DNA of 32,264 nucleotides. It comes from Candidatus Omnitrophota bacterium (lineage in GTDB: Bacteria; Omnitrophota; Gorgyraeia; Zapsychrales; Zapsychraceae). The notes beneath the pieces are model-generated. The model searched no databases. It saw nothing but the letters and a program-made list of their open reading frames with translations, and was not told where the DNA came from. The translations under genes were made by a program, and so were the position numbers. The stretch is from assembly GCA_023247445.1 (NCBI GenBank), contig JAHFGL010000016.1, positions 1 through 32,264 on the forward strand, in the 5' to 3' direction. This document shows positions 25,426 through 32,178 of this stretch, piece after piece. How positions within the stretch are numbered: the first letter of the stretch is position 1; the number at the start of each line of letters is the position of its first letter.

Positions 25426-25809
25426 ATGAGAGAAATGATTTTAAGTTGGGGGATGTTGATCTTAAGCGTTGTTTTTAATGCGTACGGCGTTTTTGTTATC
25501 AAACTTAAACTCAATCAATTGGGGGCGATAAAATTAGATTCTCTGAAGGTGGTCCTCAGTTATGCGTTAGAGTTTTTTAAATCACCGTTGGTCGTAAGTG
25601 GTGTTGCCTTATTTTTTGTTTCACCGTTTTTATTTACCATTGCACTCTCGCGAATGGAGATTGTGGTGGCTTATCCCGTGCAGATCGGACTTAATTTTTT
25701 ATTCCTAATTTTATTGGCAATCATTTTTTTAGGAGAGCAGTTAACGCTTTATAAAATTATCGGTATTGTATTTGTTTTTATTGGCATTTATTTTTTAAAT
25801 AAGAGTTAA
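25426..25809 (+). CDS. Small four-helix SMR/EamA-type transporter, possible lipid-sugar flippase
   Basis: 127 residues with four membrane segments (~6-26, ~52-72, ~78-98, ~104-124). The pattern ...RMEIVVAYPVQIGLNFLFLILLAIIFLGEQLTLYKIIGIVFVFIGIYFL is that of small multidrug resistance and EamA-half proteins, including ArnE/ArnF-like proteins that move undecaprenyl-phosphate sugars. Between a polytopic GT-C-like protein and glycan enzymes, and downstream of a GtrB-like GT2, a flippase role is more likely than drug export. AAAAGG stands upstream of the ATG. Confidence 0.8.
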   Translation: MREMILSWGMLILSVVFNAYGVFVIKLKLNQLGAIKLDSLKVVLSYALEFFKSPLVVSGVALFFVSPFLFTIALSRMEIVVAYPVQIGLNFLFLILLAIIFLGEQLTLYKIIGIVFVFIGIYFLNKS

Positions 25810-25811
25810 TT

Positions 25812-26654
25812 ATGGGAATTCATTTAAAAGTTGGGATGGGACAGTTGCTTGTCGAAGGTGGCGAGCCAGAGCGTAATCTTAAGCGCGCAGTGGCCATGAT
25901 CGAAAAAGCGGCGGCCCAAAAATGTGATATTGTTCTTCTCCCCGAATGTCTTGATTTGGCGTGGACACATCCTAGTGCGAAGTCCGAGGCCCAACCTATT
26001 CCGGGCCCTTACAGCGATATTCTTTGTGAACAGGCGAAGAAACATAACATTTATATTTGTGCTGGGCTAACGGAAAAAGATGTTGAGAAAAATCGTGTTT
26101 ATAACGCGGCCGTTTTTATTAATTCTAGCGGTGAAATCATTTTAAAATATCATAAGATTAATTTGTTGCTTGTTGAGCAGGAATATTATCATATCGGGCA
26201 GAGCATGCGGGTTGTTGAAACACCATTTGGTGTCATTGGCGTTAATATTTGTGCGGATAATTATATCGATGGCATTGTGCTTGGTCATGCCTTGGCACGG
26301 ATGGGGCCACAAGTTATTTTGTCGCCATCATCTTGGACAGTTGATTATTCTAAGACAGAAATCGATGATCCGTATGGTGAAAAATGGGTGAAGCCATATT
26401 CGATTTTAGCGAAATTCTATAATTTGGTTATTATCGGAACAACGAGTGTGGGGGTCATTGTCGGTGGGCCATATGAGGGAAAGAAAAGTATTGGCTGTTC
26501 ACTGGCGGTGGGGGCCAAGGGAATTATTAGCCAAGGATCATATAACGAATTTGCTGGAGAATTAGTTGTGGCTGAATTTGATGTGCCTGACCGATCAGAA
26601 AAGGGAACGGCTATTGGCGAGATGCTTAAACGAAAAGGGTATCAGTTTGCTTAA
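25812..26654 (+). CDS. Nitrilase-superfamily carbon-nitrogen hydrolase
   Basis: 280 residues with the complete catalytic triad: Glu45 (VLLPECL), Lys115 (LKYHKINL) and Cys147 (VNICADN). The N-terminus VGMGQLLVEGGEPERNLKRAVAMIEKAAAQKCDIVLLPE is typical. Members hydrolyse amides, N-carbamoyl compounds or nitriles; the glutaminase domain of NAD synthetase is one of them. The next gene is a WbpG-type amidotransferase, which needs ammonia and normally has HisH/HisF-like partners that are absent here. So this protein may supply ammonia from glutamine; that is inference. It starts 2 bases after the transporter stop. An AT-rich repeat begins right at its stop. Confidence 0.9.
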   Translation: MGIHLKVGMGQLLVEGGEPERNLKRAVAMIEKAAAQKCDIVLLPECLDLAWTHPSAKSEAQPIPGPYSDILCEQAKKHNIYICAGLTEKDVEKNRVYNAAVFINSSGEIILKYHKINLLLVEQEYYHIGQSMRVVETPFGVIGVNICADNYIDGIVLGHALARMGPQVILSPSSWTVDYSKTEIDDPYGEKWVKPYSILAKFYNLVIIGTTSVGVIVGGPYEGKKSIGCSLAVGAKGIISQGSYNEFAGELVVAEFDVPDRSEKGTAIGEMLKRKGYQFA

Positions 26655-26781
26655 ACACCAAATTCCAAGTACCAAATTACAGGCAAATCACAATCTCCAA
26701 TCAACAAACAATTTTGTAATTTGTTAATTGGGATTTGTATATTGTTTGGTGTTTGGAATTTGTAATTTGGAAATTCTTAAA
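26655..26781. repeat. AT-rich AAATTCCAAA-type inverted repeat, copy 3
   Basis: The left arm ACACCAAATTCCAAGTACCAAATTACAG and the right arm GTTTGGTGTTTGGAATTTGTAATTTGG form a long imperfect hairpin. It starts at the stop codon of the nitrilase-like gene and ends at the start of the amidotransferase gene. The first residues of the track ORF from 26728 (GFVYCLVFGICNLEIL) are only repeat translated. Confidence 0.8.
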
Positions 26782-27981
26782 ATGTCTCAATTTCAAACAA
26801 TAATAAATTCTATGAAGCAATCTCAAGAACGATTTCAAATGTGCGTACGTTGTATCGTGGACACAACTGTGCCCGGACATAATTTTGATGCCCAAGGGTT
26901 GTGCAGCTATTGTCGCCTACATGAAAAGTTAGAACAACAATATCCGCTTAACGAACAAGGCAAAAAATCTTTCGATAAGATTGTCGATGATATTAAACAA
27001 AAAGGGAAGAACAAGAAATTTGATTGCGTCCTGGGGATAAGCGGTGGGCGCGATAGCACATATACGGTTTATTTAGCCAAAAAAGTTTGGGGACTTCGGC
27101 CAATCGCTGTTCACTTTAACGATGGATTTGGGAATCCTGTCGCTGGAGAAAATATGCGCAAGGCGACGCAAAAATTAGGCGTTGAGCTGCGCACAATTAC
27201 TTCTGATTGGCGCGAGTCAAAAGATTTGCGGATCGCTTATTTAAAAGCCTCCACCCCGGATTTAGGAACGCCAACAGATATCGGCATTGCCAATGCTTTA
27301 TATGGTGTCGCCGCCAAAGAAGATGTGTCGTATGTGGTCATCGGACAATCTTTTCGAACGGAAGGGATCGCGCCACTGGAATGGAATTATTTGGATGGAA
27401 AATATTTGTCATCTGTCCATAAACTTTATGGCAAGGTTAAGTTGCGCGGTTGGACACCCACTGACGGCGGCTTTAATTTGACGATGGCGCATATGTTTTA
27501 TTATACGATTGTTCGGGGAATTAAGACCGTGCCACTTCTCTATTATTGGCCGTATGTTCGCTCGGAGGCTGATAAAGTTATTATGAAAGAACTCGATTGG
27601 GTTTATCCCGGTGCTCATTACTATGATGATTTGTATCAAAGTTTAATGACGTATGTGATGCGTAAGAAATTTGATATTGATCGGCGCAAATATAATTATT
27701 CCGCGCTTGTTCGTTCTGGTCAGATGACGAAAGACCGCGCGATCGAGCTTTTAAAGGATGTTTATGTGATTGAAGATCCCAAGGTCATTGATCTTTGCAT
27801 TAAACGTTTGGGATTAACGAAACAAGAGTTTGAAGAATATATGGCGCTGCCGCCGAAAACTTTTCGCGATTATCCCACGAGCTATGATCTCTTGAAGCTT
27901 TTACGCGGGCCAATTAAAATTGCCTCAAAACTGAATCTATTGCCATCCACAACTTACGCCAAGTATTTTGAATGCGTATAG
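26782..27981 (+). CDS. N-acetyl sugar amidotransferase (WbpG/PseA-type)
   Basis: 399 residues from the ATG at 26782. The track's longer start translates the repeat, and the ATG at 26812 is a possible alternative. A four-Cys metal site (CVRC 21-24, CSYC 41-44) with FDAQGLC is followed by the ATP pyrophosphatase loop GISGGRDST (85-93). The body (FNDGFGNPVAGENMRKA, SDWRE, SYVVIGQSFRTEGIAP) fits the WbpG family. WbpG converts an acetamido group on an NDP-sugar to acetamidino, using ammonia and ATP, in O-antigen or flagellin sugar synthesis. The C-terminal RRKYNYSALVRSGQMTKDRAIELL region is also typical. The neighbouring nitrilase-like gene is a possible ammonia source. Confidence 0.92.
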   Translation: MSQFQTIINSMKQSQERFQMCVRCIVDTTVPGHNFDAQGLCSYCRLHEKLEQQYPLNEQGKKSFDKIVDDIKQKGKNKKFDCVLGISGGRDSTYTVYLAKKVWGLRPIAVHFNDGFGNPVAGENMRKATQKLGVELRTITSDWRESKDLRIAYLKASTPDLGTPTDIGIANALYGVAAKEDVSYVVIGQSFRTEGIAPLEWNYLDGKYLSSVHKLYGKVKLRGWTPTDGGFNLTMAHMFYYTIVRGIKTVPLLYYWPYVRSEADKVIMKELDWVYPGAHYYDDLYQSLMTYVMRKKFDIDRRKYNYSALVRSGQMTKDRAIELLKDVYVIEDPKVIDLCIKRLGLTKQEFEEYMALPPKTFRDYPTSYDLLKLLRGPIKIASKLNLLPSTTYAKYFECV

Positions 27982-27997
27982 TTTTAAAGAAAATTTT

Positions 27998-29821
27998 ATG
28001 ATGAGTAAGAAAAAAGTTTTAGTGTGGATTGTTTTCGCAAGTTTGCTGGCTATTTCGATTCTCACCAAGATTGTTAGTCCCAAAATTATCGAACAGTGGT
28101 ATTCCCAGGGAAGTTTTGGAATTCTTAATAAGCTAACTCACGCGTCAGAGAATCTTGCCCTTGAATTTTATTTAGGACGGATAGAAGAAGTTTTCTTTGG
28201 CCCGATTAGCATGCTGGCCTCAGGGCTCGCGTTTCTCTTAATTAGTTTTGCCTATCTAAAGAAATCCTCAGGAAAAGTTTTCGGCGTAGCGGTATTTCTC
28301 TATTTATTAATCACTAAATTTGAAATTTTATTTTTCCCTCCATATGGTGACTCCGCTAGTGGTCCATTTGTCGAGGCGATCTGGTTACTGCGAAATAATT
28401 TTGATTACGGCGCCTTGGCTCATCAACCTAACTTTGTTTTGGGTGGACCAAAAGTCTATTTGATTTCGATTTATCCAACCTTTGAAGCACTCCTACTTAA
28501 ATTCATTACTTATAAGCCGTTATTTATTTCAATTAACCATCTGATTGTCTTTGCCTGGGCCGCGATGGTCATTGTCTACTTTAGAAAGATTCTGTTGAAA
28601 GTTTGTGATGAGAATATTGCGTTACTGATGAGCTTTTTGCTTTTAGCGTATCCGTTATTTCAAAGCCAAGCTGAGCAGATCAACATGGAAATGCCGATGT
28701 TATTATTCGCGGTGTTGTCGATGTATTTTTTAAGCAATAAGAGAATATTTTTAGCCGCTGTATTTGCGATGCTGGCCGCTTTGGTTAAAGGCGTTGGTGT
28801 CGCCATTTGCCTGGCGGCGCTTGTTATGAATTGTTTTCTTTTTTTAATTGAAAATAATAAAAAGCAAAGGATAGAAATCTTTTTCTCCAATTTGCTGTTA
28901 GCAAGTTTTGTAGCCATCATGGTGTATTATGCGAAGTTGATTTTAAGTGAGCAGGGAAGTGTCAGTTTGGTTGGATATTTTCAAGGTTGGACGGAGATGA
29001 AGCGTTTAGCTGTTCCTTATTTATATGCAATCGCGTGTTTTCTTTTCCTTGGAAAATTTTTAATTGATAAATTTCAGAAGATTCCAGGGGCCTTTATTGC
29101 GTTTTTAAAAGAGCATTATGTGGCGCTCACGATGTTTGCCGCTGCTGGCGGGTGGTTTGTTGTATTTATTAATTCTGCCGGACAGATGTGTCGGTATCGA
29201 TTGCTTCTTTTGCCATTTATATTCTTCTGTAGCTTTGTTGCCGCTCAGGTTTTGGTCAAATGGACGCGTGTACTTATGGTGGGGCTCTTTGTTTTGATTA
29301 TTCTTTGTTTCATTAATGCGTATGGTGTTTTTTACACGCCCCATCCAATCAGTATTCATTCGGCTTTAGAACGCAGCCTTGAATATCGTAATGACCAAAA
29401 GGTTCAATTGAGGATAGCGAAAGAAATTGAAGAAAAATTTTCAGAGTTTACCATAGGCGCTCAATTTACAATTGCCCAAGTGTTAGCGTTGCCGGAATTA
29501 GGATACGTTCATAAAAAGTTGGATGTGATGATTTACGAGTTTCCGTGTACGTATGGGATCAGAGTGTTTAAGGGGGTTAGTGAATTGGATCTTCGTAAAA
29601 CACTTTGGGTTGGGTTTGAGATGAATTTACCACCGCAAATGGCTTCCTTAAAAGGTTATCCTGTTAGCCCAAATGATTTTATTGTAGCAAAAATTATCTT
29701 TGGGAATCGGCAGGCTACACTATTTATTGGGGGAGAATATATAGAGAAGATACGGATGTTTGTTTTGCAATCAATGAGGCTAAGGAAGCTTCAGGAATAT
29801 ATGCTCAAACAGCATAATTGA
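27998..29821 (+). CDS. Polytopic GT-C-like membrane protein, paralog 3 of 3
   Basis: 607 residues from the ATG at 27998; the track starts at a TTG inside the previous gene. It has about 10-12 membrane helices. The shared family features are YSQGSFGILNKLT...FYLGRIEEVFFGPISMLASG, the loop FPPYGDSASGPFVEAIWLLRN, QSQAEQINMEMPM, ERSLEYRNDQK, and ELGYVHKKLDVMIYEFPCTYG...IGGEYIEKIRM. It is closest to paralog 2. A role as a polyprenyl-linked sugar transferase is inferred. It is the last gene of the glycan cluster; the non-coding tRNA-Arg locus follows. Confidence 0.86.
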   Translation: MMSKKKVLVWIVFASLLAISILTKIVSPKIIEQWYSQGSFGILNKLTHASENLALEFYLGRIEEVFFGPISMLASGLAFLLISFAYLKKSSGKVFGVAVFLYLLITKFEILFFPPYGDSASGPFVEAIWLLRNNFDYGALAHQPNFVLGGPKVYLISIYPTFEALLLKFITYKPLFISINHLIVFAWAAMVIVYFRKILLKVCDENIALLMSFLLLAYPLFQSQAEQINMEMPMLLFAVLSMYFLSNKRIFLAAVFAMLAALVKGVGVAICLAALVMNCFLFLIENNKKQRIEIFFSNLLLASFVAIMVYYAKLILSEQGSVSLVGYFQGWTEMKRLAVPYLYAIACFLFLGKFLIDKFQKIPGAFIAFLKEHYVALTMFAAAGGWFVVFINSAGQMCRYRLLLLPFIFFCSFVAAQVLVKWTRVLMVGLFVLIILCFINAYGVFYTPHPISIHSALERSLEYRNDQKVQLRIAKEIEEKFSEFTIGAQFTIAQVLALPELGYVHKKLDVMIYEFPCTYGIRVFKGVSELDLRKTLWVGFEMNLPPQMASLKGYPVSPNDFIVAKIIFGNRQATLFIGGEYIEKIRMFVLQSMRLRKLQEYMLKQHN

Positions 29822-29900
29822 TGATTTTTATACGTATTTCTGAAAAAATTTGCTTTGCAGATATTTGGAATGGTGTTATAGTTCTGAAGATTTTAGATCG

Positions 29901-29937
29901 GCGCCCGCCATTTTTCTGTTAGAAAAATGACTGGCGC
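29901..29937. repeat. Hairpin unit E1
   Basis: The layout is GCGCC, CGC, CATTTTTC, loop TGTTA, GAAAAATG, ACT, GGCGC. Outer 5-bp and inner 8-bp stems are perfect and flank a symmetric 3x3 internal loop; the whole is 37 bases. Confidence 0.85.
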
Positions 29938-29951
29938 AGATTGTTAGTGTT

Positions 29952-29988
29952 GCGCCCGCCCTTTTACTGTTAGAAAAATGACGGGGTT
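29952..29988. repeat. Hairpin unit E2 (partly decayed)
   Basis: It has the same register as E1, with GCGCC, CGC, CCTTTTAC, loop TGTTA, GAAAAATG, ACG. The left arm matches unit E5 and the right arm matches E1, so pairing is imperfect (6 of 8). It looks like a recombinant of two units. With its flank it is a 51-base tandem copy of E1 (about 44 of 51 identical). Confidence 0.7.
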
Positions 29989-30002
29989 AAATTGTTAGTG
30001 TT

Positions 30003-30054
30003 GCGCCCGCCCCAATTTTTCTATGAATGTTTTAGTTGAAATTGGGACCGGCTT
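30003..30054. repeat. Hairpin unit E3
   Basis: The layout is GCGCC, CGC, CCCAATTT, a 20-base loop, AAATTGGG, ACC, GGCTT. The inner 8 bp are perfect and 3 bp of the outer stem remain. The frame is as in E1 with an unrelated stem sequence. Confidence 0.7.
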
Positions 30055-30086
30055 GATTTTTCCTGGATATTTAATATTGAAAATCT

Positions 30087-30231
30087 GCGCCCATAGCTCA
30101 ACTGGATAGAGCATCAGCGCTGGCTTACAATAAAATAACAAATATTTATTTGAAAAAGACAGCGCAGCACCAACTACAATACAAAATTTTAGGGAAGTTG
30201 GTGTTGGCTTCGGATCAATGTAGCAGTTAAT
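30087..30231 (+). pseudogene. Broken tRNA-Arg copy with an 89-base insertion
   Basis: Bases 30087-30114 match the 5' 28 bases of the real tRNA-Arg at 27 of 28 positions (acceptor 5' strand and complete D arm). Unrelated sequence of 89 bases then intervenes, ending in an 8-bp hairpin (CACCAACT 30168-30175 with AGTTGGTG 30196-30203). TTGGCTTCGGATCAA (30204-30218) matches the anticodon arm at 14 of 15 positions. The T arm and the acceptor 3' strand are missing. It is unlikely to give a functional tRNA unless processed in an unknown way. Confidence 0.75.
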
Positions 30232-30268
30232 GCGCCCGTCCTTTTACTGTTGGTAAAAGGACGGCCGC
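30232..30268. repeat. Hairpin unit E5
   Basis: The layout is GCGCC, CGTCCTTTTAC, loop TGTTG, GTAAAAGGACG, GCCGC. The 11-bp stem is perfect and the length is 37, as in E1. Confidence 0.85.
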
Positions 30269-30285
30269 TAATCTTTCTTAATGTT

Positions 30286-30312
30286 GTCTTTGCATCTGTT
30301 GGATGCAAAGAC
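30286..30312. repeat. Perfect 11-bp hairpin with TGTTG loop upstream of tRNA-Arg
   Basis: GTCTTTGCATC and GATGCAAAGAC flank the loop TGTTG, the same loop and closing C-G pair as E5 (TGTTA in E1 and E2). It lacks the GCGCC frame and lies about 20 bases before the tRNA. Confidence 0.8.
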
Positions 30313-30332
30313 ATTTATAGTTATTGAAATTA

Positions 30333-30406
30333 GCGCCCGTAGCTCAACTGGATAGAGCATTTGGCTTCGGACCAAAGGGTTGGGGGTTCGACTCCCTCCG
30401 GGCGCG
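30333..30406 (+). tRNA. tRNA-Arg, anticodon TCG
   Basis: A 74-base cloverleaf folded by hand. The acceptor stem is GCGCCCG/CGGGCGC (7 bp), the D stem GCTC/GAGC with loop AACTGGATA, the anticodon stem TTTGG/CCAAA with loop CTTCGGA (anticodon TCG, reads CGA), a 5-base variable loop, and the T stem GGGGG/CCCTC with loop TTCGACT. The discriminator base is G and CCA is not encoded. It lies in the middle of the hairpin array. Confidence 0.95.
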
Positions 30407-30448
30407 TTCTTCCACAAAATAAAAAAAATAAAACGTTCAGAAAAGAAC

Positions 30449-30484
30449 GCGCCAGTCGTTTTGCATCAGCAAAACGGCGGGCAA
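30449..30484. repeat. Hairpin unit E6, inverted orientation
   Basis: On the + strand it reads GCGCC, AGT, CGTTTTGC, loop ATCA, GCAAAACG, GCG, GGCAA. Read on the minus strand it follows the E1 frame (GCC-CGC ... ACT-GGCGC). Its flank AAGAACGCGCC (30443-30453) is the exact inverse of the tRNA 3' end plus trailer GGCGCGTTCTT (30401-30411). Confidence 0.8.
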
Positions 30485-30521
30485 TCGTTTCAAAATAATT
30501 AATCGGTTGCGAGAAAAAAAC

Positions 30522-30570
30522 GCGCCAGTCTTTGCTTTCATAAAGAAATTAGAAAAGCAACGGCGGACGC
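30522..30570. repeat. Hairpin unit E7, inverted orientation
   Basis: On the + strand it reads GCGCC, AGT, CTTTGCTTT, a 15-base loop, AAAGCAACG, GCG, GACGC. The inner TTGCTTT/AAAGCAA stem is 7 bp and 4 of 5 outer pairs remain. On the minus strand the unit is followed by GTTTTTTTC, so it could act as a terminator in that direction. Confidence 0.75.
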
Positions 30571-30621
30571 GGTTCATCAATACAATATTTATCAAAACAC
30601 GATTTTTTCTTTGAATTTAAC

Positions 30622-30650
30622 TTTACAATCCAAAACAATTTTTATAAGAT
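30622..30650 (+). promoter_or_regulatory. gcvT: Promoter of gcvT (TTTACA-N17-TAAGAT)
   Basis: TTTACA (30622-30627) and TAAGAT (30645-30650) are 17 bases apart. The -10 box is followed by AGCCCC as at xseA. A ribosome-binding site AAAGGAAGAG lies right before the ATG. Confidence 0.7.
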
Positions 30651-30675
30651 AGCCCCGCCATTAGTAAAGGAAGAG

Positions 30676-31776
30676 ATGTTGGTCCAGGAAATTCTCAAAA
30701 AGACACCGCTGTACGAAGAACACGTCGCGCTTGGAGCTCGTATTGTTCCTTTTGGTGGATGGGATATGCCGGTGCAGTATGAAGGCATTCTCGCCGAATA
30801 TCAGCACACCCGATCAGCCGTTACGCTCTTTGATATCTGCCACATGGGTGAATTTACCATAGAAGGTGACTGTCAAGAAACAGGATTGGACCAGTTGGTC
30901 ACGATGTCTTTGGTTGATCTTCCCGTTAAAACGTGTCGTTACGGACTTCTTTTAAATAATCAGGGCGGTGCCATTGATGATCTGATTGTCTTTCGTTTAG
31001 AACAGAATAAATGGTTCATTGTCGTTAATGGCGCAACCACACAAAAAGATGCCGAGCATTTTCGAAAGAATTTAAAACAACCAAATAGTTTTAAAGATGT
31101 TTCATCGCAGACAGGAAAGCTGGATCTTCAGGGCCCATTATCCCGTGATGTTTTAAAGACTTTAGCTCCTGGCATTGAAAAGTTAAATTATTTTTCATTT
31201 GATCATTTTGATTTATTAGGCGAACGTGCGCTGATTAGTCGCACCGGTTATACCGGCGAGTTAGGTTACGAAATATTTTTTCCCTGGAATAAAACAAAAA
31301 ATTTGTGGCAGGAATTACTAAAAAATAGTAAGGTCAAGCCAGCTGGACTTGGGGCGCGGGACGTTTTGCGATTAGAGATGGGTTATAGCCTTTACGGACA
31401 TGAACTTGAAGAAAATATTTCGCCGCTGGAATCGGGACTCAATCGGTTTATAGACTTTAATAAAAATTTTATTGGCAAAGAAGCACTGCTAGGGCAAAAA
31501 GAATCTGGTCTCTCACGTAAACTCATTGGATTTGTCTGTGAAAATCGTCGTACACCGCGCGCGGGATATAAAATTTATTCGGCCACTGAGCAAGACATTG
31601 GCGTTGTCACCAGCGGAACATTTTCGCCAAGTTTAAATTTAGGCATAGGATTAGGTTTTGTTCAAAGCGATCACGGCGCCTTGGGAGAAAAGATTTTTGT
31701 AGGTGATGAGAGAAATAAAATTAGCGCAACAATAACAGGAAAAAGTTTTCATAAAAATACGTCATTGAAAAATTAA
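30676..31776 (+). CDS. gcvT: Glycine cleavage system T protein (aminomethyltransferase)
   Basis: 366 residues, the normal length. It moves the methylene carbon of the aminomethyl-lipoyl arm of GcvH to tetrahydrofolate, releasing ammonia. Seen: [28 protein letters not shown] (11-38), [15 protein letters not shown] (~46-60), [55 protein letters not shown], and the C-terminal barrel [21 protein letters not shown]. It has a good promoter and ribosome-binding site and is followed 9 bases later by gcvH. The P subunit genes probably lie beyond the window. Confidence 0.97.
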   Translation: MLVQEILKKTPLYEEHVALGARIVPFGGWDMPVQYEGILAEYQHTRSAVTLFDICHMGEFTIEGDCQETGLDQLVTMSLVDLPVKTCRYGLLLNNQGGAIDDLIVFRLEQNKWFIVVNGATTQKDAEHFRKNLKQPNSFKDVSSQTGKLDLQGPLSRDVLKTLAPGIEKLNYFSFDHFDLLGERALISRTGYTGELGYEIFFPWNKTKNLWQELLKNSKVKPAGLGARDVLRLEMGYSLYGHELEENISPLESGLNRFIDFNKNFIGKEALLGQKESGLSRKLIGFVCENRRTPRAGYKIYSATEQDIGVVTSGTFSPSLNLGIGLGFVQSDHGALGEKIFVGDERNKISATITGKSFHKNTSLKN

Positions 31777-31785
31777 GGAGGCGCA

Positions 31786-32178
31786 ATGGAAGTCGAAGAT
31801 CATTTACTTTATACCAAAGATCATGAGTGGATCAATATTGATGGCGATGTGGCCACGATTGGCATTAGTGATTACGCTCAAGAAGCTTTGGGTGATATTA
31901 CTTACGTTGAGCTTCCAACGGTTGGGGATGAAATTGAACAGTTCGGTGAGTTTGCTTCAATCGAATCTGTTAAAGCCGCCAGCGATATTTTTTCTCCGAT
32001 GTCAGGCAAGGTTATTGAAGTTAATGAAGGCCTGGAAGCCAAGCCGGGGATGATCAATAAATCTTGTTATGAGAAGGGTTGGATTGCAAAAATTGAAATC
32101 ACGGACATGGATGAATCCTCCAATCTGATGACCGCCGATGAGTATCGTAAATTCTTAGAGAGTGTTGAGTTAAATTAA
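31786..32178 (+). CDS. gcvH: Glycine cleavage system H protein (lipoyl carrier)
   Basis: 130 residues. The H protein carries the aminomethyl group between the P, T and L proteins on a lipoylated lysine. LLYTKDHEWINIDGDVATIGISDYAQEALGDITYVELPTVGDEI is the family start, and GEFASIESVKAASDIFSPMSGKV includes the lipoylation site Lys63. EGLEAKPGMINKSCYEKGWIAKIEI completes the fold. A perfect AAGGAGG site precedes the ATG. An AT-rich repeat of the AAATTCCAAA kind begins just after the stop. Confidence 0.97.
   Translation: MEVEDHLLYTKDHEWINIDGDVATIGISDYAQEALGDITYVELPTVGDEIEQFGEFASIESVKAASDIFSPMSGKVIEVNEGLEAKPGMINKSCYEKGWIAKIEITDMDESSNLMTADEYRKFLESVELN

Larger units (their letters stand above)
29822..30332. 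other. Gene-free locus of tandem tRNA-Arg-associated hairpin units
   Basis: No plausible ORF. The string GCGCCC restarts at 29901, 29952, 30003, 30087, 30232 and finally at the real tRNA-Arg (30333). The first three are spaced exactly 51 bases apart. AT-rich leaders precede several restarts; TTATAGTT plus a TGAA stretch occurs before both the first unit and the tRNA. A weak promoter candidate TTTGCA-N17-TATAGT lies at 29854-29882. Confidence 0.75.

Noticed and set aside
26728-26781. N-terminal extension of the amidotransferase ORF (GFVYCLVFGICNLE...)
   Set aside because: It is the translated right arm of an AT-rich repeat; the family begins near the ATG at 26782.
29901-30030. Possible CRISPR array, because GCGCCCGCC recurs at an exact 51-base period three times
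   Set aside because: The shared part is a 9-base start plus a tandem-duplicated hairpin; the third unit diverges quickly, no cas genes are near, and downstream copies are inverted.
30087-30218. Intron-containing functional tRNA-Arg
   Set aside because: The T arm and 3' acceptor strand are absent, and the 89-base insert has no group I intron features that I can see.
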